Source: Filobasidium wieringae (Eukaryota; Basidiomycota; Tremellomycetes; Filobasidiales; Filobasidiaceae). Taken from it: DNA of 64,000 nt. Shown in pieces: positions 59,016 to 64,000 of the stretch. The DNA is taken from assembly GCA_001600055.1 (NCBI GenBank), contig BCIV01000013.1, positions 124,001 to 188,000 of the forward strand, written 5' to 3'. Positions within the stretch are counted from its first letter, which is position 1, and the number at the start of each line of letters is the position of its first letter. The notes under the pieces were generated by a model. That model saw only the letters and a program-made list of their open reading frames with translations. It did not search any database and was not told the DNA's origin. A program made the position numbers and the translations under genes.

Positions 59016-59325
59016 TTTGCTGGATGGTGTTATCGATGTGTTGAGTTATGAGTTCGATGTCAATGATCGGTGTATTCAACGTTCGAGACGATGTATATGC
59101 TCGACTTTGGTTGTATGGGACATTTTTGGAAGTCACGCTTGATCACGTGATCTGACAGATTATCTAAGGTTTCTTATTAGACCTCGGACTGTTCGCGCTT
59201 GGCTTCGTTCCCATCGTTTCAATAATTTCAACAACCTCGACATCGAAATCGCTCTTCCCGCTCATTTTTGACCGTTCAGCCTCTTCAATTTCTACCTTCC
59301 TCCCTCCCATACAACACCCTTCGTA
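59016..59325. promoter_or_regulatory. divergent promoter between MRT4 and NOP2
   Basis: 310 bases between two start codons of ribosome-biogenesis genes. It contains the palindrome GATCACGTGATC (59141-59152) and a pyrimidine-rich leader before NOP2. No gene lies within it. Shared regulation is inferred. Confidence 0.6.
59141..59152. promoter_or_regulatory. palindromic E-box GATCACGTGATC
   Basis: 12-base perfect palindrome centred on CACGTG, in the form TCACGTGA bound by Cbf1-type bHLH proteins in fungi. It lies roughly midway between the two divergent starts (126 bases from MRT4, 174 from NOP2). Confidence 0.6.
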
Positions 59326-62219
59326 ATGGGTCACAAAGCACGTAACAAGCAAGCACCCCCTACTCCCCTTCACGATCCCGATGCAGTCCGCCCCGAATCT
59401 CGTAGACGGAACAAGCGAAAAGCAGAGGAAGAGGCTGCCGCTAGTACCGCTTCTGCCGCAAAGAAGAGGGTAGTAAAGAAGACCACCGAGGGCGGGAAGG
59501 GAAAGGGAAGGGTCGCTGCCCCCAAGGCTTCCACTGGGTCAGTACAGCGGGTCTTTCAGTCGGATTTCGTTCTGAGTGAAATTGTAGCTCATGGTCAATC
59601 GCTCATCATCTTGAACAGGTACTCGGACGATTCAGAGGATGATGCACCCGTACCAAAAACGCTTAAAAAGAAATCAAAATCTTCCAAGAAATCGTGAGCT
59701 CTCTTTCGATCCTCTAGTTCTACTATCCGCATGAAATTGATTGAAACTCGGATGGCGATACAGTGCAGGAGATGTCGCTTTCGATGATGACTCCGAGCCT
59801 GATATTCACGATGAATCAGCAGTACGTGCACCTAGTTTCCTCCTGGTCCCTTTCTCCTGGATACTGATCAATCCGTTATACATCAGTTCATCGGGAACGA
59901 TGATCCCGACGCTCCAGAGGTTCAGCACAATTTCGATCTAGACCAAGCTCCTGATGGTGAAGAGAACGATTTGGCCGCTTTCATGGGTGACGCCGATTCC
60001 GATTCGGGTTCCGGAGACCTCGATGCTGAAGAGGGGGACGGTCTGCTCATTGGGGAAGGGGATGGGTTCGGGATGAGTGATGATGATGACGAGGAAGATC
60101 TGGGTGGGGAGTTGGAACACGATTCAGCATTCGATACTTCCGATGACGACGCGGAAGGTCTCGATGGGGACAAGGACGATGAAGATGTCGAGATGGACGA
60201 ATCGGATGAACTCCCTCCTCACCTCCGACCTAACGCGGGGATCGCTTTGGATTCCGATGATGAAGGTGCCGACGGTCAAATCACGACGAACTTGATGCAG
60301 GATATCACCGCTTCCGATTTCACCCTTCCGGCGGTGACCAAGATCCGAGCTAAGACCGCGGCGGATCCTAACCTCGGGGAATCCGATGATGAGGACGAGG
60401 TGGATGAAATTGAGGGGAGAACCAGTCTGAGGGACGTGGAGAGTAGGATGAGATGGTTGGTCGGTGTTCTCGGAGGAAAGGAGAAGGATGAGGATGGCGA
60501 GGTCATCGCCGGTGGAAAGTTCAGGGGGTTGAAAGGATTGTGAGTGGGCTCTACACCTTGCATGTATCATCCGGGGGGAGGTGACTGATTTTACTTCACC
60601 TGGGATAGCTCGAGATCAGATCACTTGTTACAGTTGCAACACGACATCGCTACTTACTTTGGGTACAACAATTACTTGGTTGGGAAATTGATGGTCCTCT
60701 TCTCTGCCGCCGAGGTGAGCCATTTGTCTCGTTGCAACCGGAATTCCGTGAGACTGACGACTTCTCTTCCAACTTGAACAGGCACTCGCGTTCTTCGAAT
60801 CAAACGAAACTCCTCGACCGGTAACGATCCGTACCAACACCCTTCGAACGCGTAGACGAGATCTAGCTCAAGCCCTGATCAACCGTGGAGTCAACCTCGA
60901 GCCGATCGGGAAATGGTCCAAAGTCGGTCTTCAGGTGTTCGAATCGACCGTCCCGATCGGAGCGACTCCGGAATACTTGGCAGGGCATTACATGCTTCAG
61001 GCAGCTTCCTCTTTCTTACCCGTCATCGCCCTGGCTCCTCAGCCCGAGGAGAGGGTTTTGGATATGGCTTCCGCTCCTGGAGGGAAAGCGACCTACATCT
61101 CCGCCCTGTTACAAAACACCGGTGTCGTCTTTGCCAACGACTCGAACAAGGCCCGTACGAAGAGTTTGACGGCGAACGTGCACCGATTGGGATGCAAGAA
61201 CGTGGTCGTTTGTAGTTATGATGGAAGGGAGTTCCCCAAGGTCATGGGTGGGTTCGATAGGGTGCTTTTGGACGCGCCTTGTAGTGGTACCGGGGTCATC
61301 AGTAAGGATCCTAGTGTCAAGGTTAACAAGGTCAGTCGACGGGCGGGCTCGTTACCGAGAGTCAGAACGGTCGCTGATCGCACGCCACTACCATAGTCCG
61401 AACGAGATTTCCAACTCTTGGCTCACTTGCAAAAACAACTCATCCTCTGTGCCCTCGATTCTTGTGACCCGACCTCCAAGACCGGAGGATACGTCGTCTA
61501 CTCCACCTGTTCCGTCACTGTCGATGAGAACGAGAGCGTGGTGGATTACGCATTGAGGAAACGACCCAACGTCAAGCTCGTCGAGACTGGGTTGCAATTC
61601 GGTGTCGAGGGATTCAAGGCGTTTGGAGGGAAACAGTTCCATAACAGTGTTTCGATGACGAGAAGGGTGAGTCGAGCGAGGCGCCTGGCGATCGATGGAA
61701 ATACTGATTGGGATCTTCATCTACAGTTCTACCCTCACAAGCATAACAGTAAGTCACCGATACTTCGATCACCTCGAGGTACATCAACTGATCATTCGCA
61801 TCACAACAGTGGATGGATTTTACGTTGCCAAGTTCAAGGTCATGAAGAAGACCAAGAAGACCGAGGCTGCCGCTGACAACGTCAACGATGATGAGGACGT
61901 TGTCATGGGTATGGACGGGGATGATGACGACATCGAGAGGGCTGCCAACGCTACCTTCAACGATGAGGAGGACGAGGCTTTGATCAAGGGTAAGCGTCAT
62001 TTGATCGGCTCTGACATGAGCGTCAGCTTATCGGAATGATTTTGCTCTCTTACAGATGCCAAGCGAAAAGCGCTCAAATCCAAGGGTGTCAAGGTGACTG
62101 TCGGAAAGAAAGAGGTCAAAGAAGAGGCCCCCAAGGTGCCTAAATCCAAAAACAAGCCAAGGCCTCTGCCTCCCAAGAACACTGGAAAGGGCACGCCAAG
62201 GATGAAGGGAGGAGAGTAG
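59326..62219 (+). CDS. NOP2: 25S rRNA cytosine-C5 methyltransferase Nop2
   Basis: Nucleolar NOL1/NOP2/Sun-family enzyme that methylates large-subunit rRNA and is needed for pre-60S maturation. ATG 59326 gives MGHKARNKQAPPTPLHDPDA and a basic, Lys-rich start, then a very long acidic region (about 59760-60300, e.g. DADSDSGSGDLDAEEGDGLL). The catalytic domain includes YNNYLVGKLMVLFSAAEALA, RPVTIRTNTLRTRRRDLAQA, GHYMLQAASSFLPVIALAPQ, the SAM motif LDMASAPGGKATYISALLQN, and the motif IV Cys in LLDAPCSGTGVISKDPSVK. The motif VI catalytic Cys is in GGYVVYSTCSVTVDENESVV. Spliced exons end FYPHKHNMDGFYVAKFKVMK and a basic C-terminus (KNTGKGTPRMKGGE). All catalytic motifs are intact. Confidence 0.96.
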
Positions 62220-62447
62220 ACTGATGGTTAGCGTAGTGTGAAGCTTGGTTAGGTATTCTTTTGTCTTTTTATTTCGCATGTAATCGACCTGTATGCGATG
62301 TTATACCATCATCCAGCGATCCAGATTTAGGTCGGTCAAGCGCGAGATGGTTGTCGTTCAGTTTCGTAAGATGTCAGATATGGGAGCTCTCGTTACCTTT
62401 ATCCCAAGTCGAGAATCCGACACCTAGCTATCGACATCCACCTCAAC

Positions 62448-63516
62448 ATGTCTGAACAAGCAACGACACTACCGGCAAATTTTGCCGAGCCTCGTAGACC
62501 GGAAGGATGTCCTGTGGTACATCCTCATGAATTCCCACCAATACCCCCGGCTCCGTTTGGCCTGACCGAGGACCTCTTCTCGGCACTGGACTTCCTGCCT
62601 CTTTTCAACAAACACGTCGGACATCCAATAGAGACGGAGGCTTCAGGCTCTACGAGTGAGATCAAACCGGCCAAGAGAGAAGGAAGTGCCAGTGCTGGAC
62701 CTTCCACGCCGGTTCAAAGCGGGTTCGGGGATGTCCAAAAACCAGTAAAGAAGACCATCACTAGGAAATGGATGAAACCTCAGCTATACTATGAAGCACT
62801 GTTACCCGAACTGCCAGGTGAGTTCCAATTCTTGGCTTGTATAATTGGATCATGCTCAGTCCGCAAGCTCTCAGACCCTCGTCCCCTGAGAGAACCTCTA
62901 CCTCAATTGATTCCTTTACTCTCGGATACCGCGCCAGCACCTACACAACCTGATCCTCCTGGGTTCAGAAGACAAGACATACATAGCGCAACATTCCGGT
63001 TTGACCCGGTCATCGATCCGACGAACAATGATAGCCGAATACACGTCTCTCTACCTGTTGGGAGGGTAACAGGAATGAAAGATCTCGTGCGTGATCTGGC
63101 CATCCTAAATGAGGCTAGTACCTGGACTCAGACCTCTCTTTTTATCAGTACGAAAACGGAAAGAAGAACCCCAGACGAAACAAAGTCAGACCGCACGATT
63201 CCCCTTCATCAGATAAGAACCGCAGGAAGAAGAATGCAGAAAAGGTGAGCCTATTGCCTGACGATACATCATGCTTACGTCCACTAAACAATCATACAAC
63301 CTACAGCATCGCAAAGAAGCTGCCGCTCGGAATCGAATGACCGCTCCAGGACTACTCGAGCACTCCAACACAGCGAACACTCCGGGAACACCTAGATCTG
63401 CACAACCACGTACGCCTGGATATGCTAGTCCCAGCTACAGGCCGAGCACCGGGGGCGGATCGAGAGCAGGAACTCCAGCTTATGCAAAGAGTGTTGGGAG
63501 TCCACGTGTTGGTTGA
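62448..63516 (+). CDS. unknown protein with basic tail, possibly Mediator-like
   Basis: Not firmly recognised. ATG 62448 gives MSEQATTLPANFAEPRRPEG, with a Pro-rich start, GLTEDLFSALDFLPLFNKHV, and WMKPQLYYEALLPELP before an intron at ~62819. A second exon probably reads RKLSDPRPLREPLPQLIPLL and QDIHSATFRFDPVIDPTNND. An intron (~63067-63149) then leads to YENGKKNPRRNKVRPHDSPS, NRRKKNAEK, and after another intron HRKEAAARNRMTAPGLLEHS and a Pro/Gly/Ser tail ending SVGSPRVG with a TGA at 63514-63516. The order of a short conserved-looking domain and a Lys/Arg-rich tail recalls Mediator subunit 19 (Rox3), but the match is too vague for a firm call. The exact acceptor of the first intron is uncertain. 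Confidence 0.55.
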
Positions 63517-63810
63517 ACCAATTTCAAGCGAGCGGATTGAGGGAGCTTGGATAGCAAAGCATTCGGCAGACCTTTCCTTTTGGATTGGTGTTGATCAGGA
63601 GATCCGGAATATCCCTCCGCAACATGCAGGCATATCTAGGAACGAAAAAAAGAGGCGGGGAAGACTGCATAGTTTTAGTACACAGGGAGACTTTTGGGCA
63701 AAATGGAAGCCATCTGTCTGGACGTTGGACACGACAATATGGCCAGTGACAGGTGACGATACCAGCGAGGAGGGCCCGTGACGCCGCTGGTACACTCGCC
63801 CACCTCATAG

Positions 63811-64000
63811 TCATGTTTTCGCTCCGAACTCCGTGATCAACGCTAGGCGGTCGAGCAAGTTGACGTCAAGGACAGTCTTGGCATGTTGCATATATCTCCA
63901 GGCATTGGTCCAGTCACCCATCAAGTCATAGATTCTGTTCTCTTGCTTTTGCAAAATGCAACATTTCATGTACCGATTCCAGAAGACATTGAGATTCGAT
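63811..64000 (-). CDS. C-terminal fragment of an unidentified gene (partial)
   Basis: The minus strand is open from the window edge to TGA at 63813-63811, encoding 62 residues: NLNVFWNRYMKCCILQKQEN, RIYDLMGDWTNAWRYMQHAK and TVLDVNLLDRLALITEFGAK, then T. The composition (aromatic, amphipathic helices, ~0 low complexity) looks like real protein, and it follows the minus strand away from the previous gene. The rest lies beyond 64000. No family was recognised; a helical-repeat or fungal TF-like C-terminus is possible. Confidence 0.5.
   Translation of the reverse strand, partial: SNLNVFWNRYMKCCILQKQENRIYDLMGDWTNAWRYMQHAKTVLDVNLLDRLALITEFGAKT

Noticed and set aside
1..64000. Transposable elements or integrated virus
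   Set aside because: No reverse transcriptase, integrase, transposase or long terminal repeats were recognised on either strand.

Overview
This window is nuclear DNA of a fungus, most likely a basidiomycete yeast of the Tremellomycetes (Cryptococcus/Kwoniella type). Nearly every gene is broken by several short introns of about 50-90 bases with GT-AG ends, several exons are only 29-70 bases long, and genes are packed tightly on both strands. Gene boundaries were rebuilt by hand by joining exons across splice sites and checking reading phase; single long ORFs miss many of these genes.

Layout. 1-5883 (+): C-terminus of an MFS permease, a Zn2Cys6 transcription factor and an ACC-synthase-like aminotransferase, possibly a small metabolic cluster. 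6198-9526 (-): an intronless orphan with an E-x-K motif, then QCR6 of respiratory complex III. 10569-11056 (+): ribosomal protein eL34. 11587-15392: a zinc alcohol dehydrogenase and an Ato-type acetate transporter sharing a divergent promoter. 15498-35148 (all -): a PPP1R37-like leucine-rich-repeat protein, a CSC1/TMEM63 channel, two CFEM surface proteins on either side of mitochondrial glycine decarboxylase GCV2, and a long coiled-coil protein. 35530-42763 (-): elongation factor SPT5 and the actin regulator LDB17/SPIN90. 43215-52561 (+): DNA polymerase epsilon subunit DPB2, a kinase-like protein, an unknown Ser-rich protein and a FET3-type ferroxidase. 52687-56383 (-): a leucine-rich unknown protein and L-2-hydroxyglutarate dehydrogenase. 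56650-64000: KIN17, MRT4, NOP2, an unknown basic-tailed protein and the C-terminal piece of another gene.

Links between genes. Ethanol oxidation and acetate transport (ADH/ATO) and ribosome assembly (MRT4/NOP2) are each read from one divergent promoter, and each of these promoters holds a 12-base perfect palindrome. FET3 carries a site matching the iron-GATA consensus 135 bases before its ATG, and two heme/iron-type CFEM proteins lie in the same window. SPT5 encodes its TP-rich C-terminal repeats on consecutive phase-0 mini-exons. No transposon, rRNA, convincing tRNA or prokaryotic defence system was seen.
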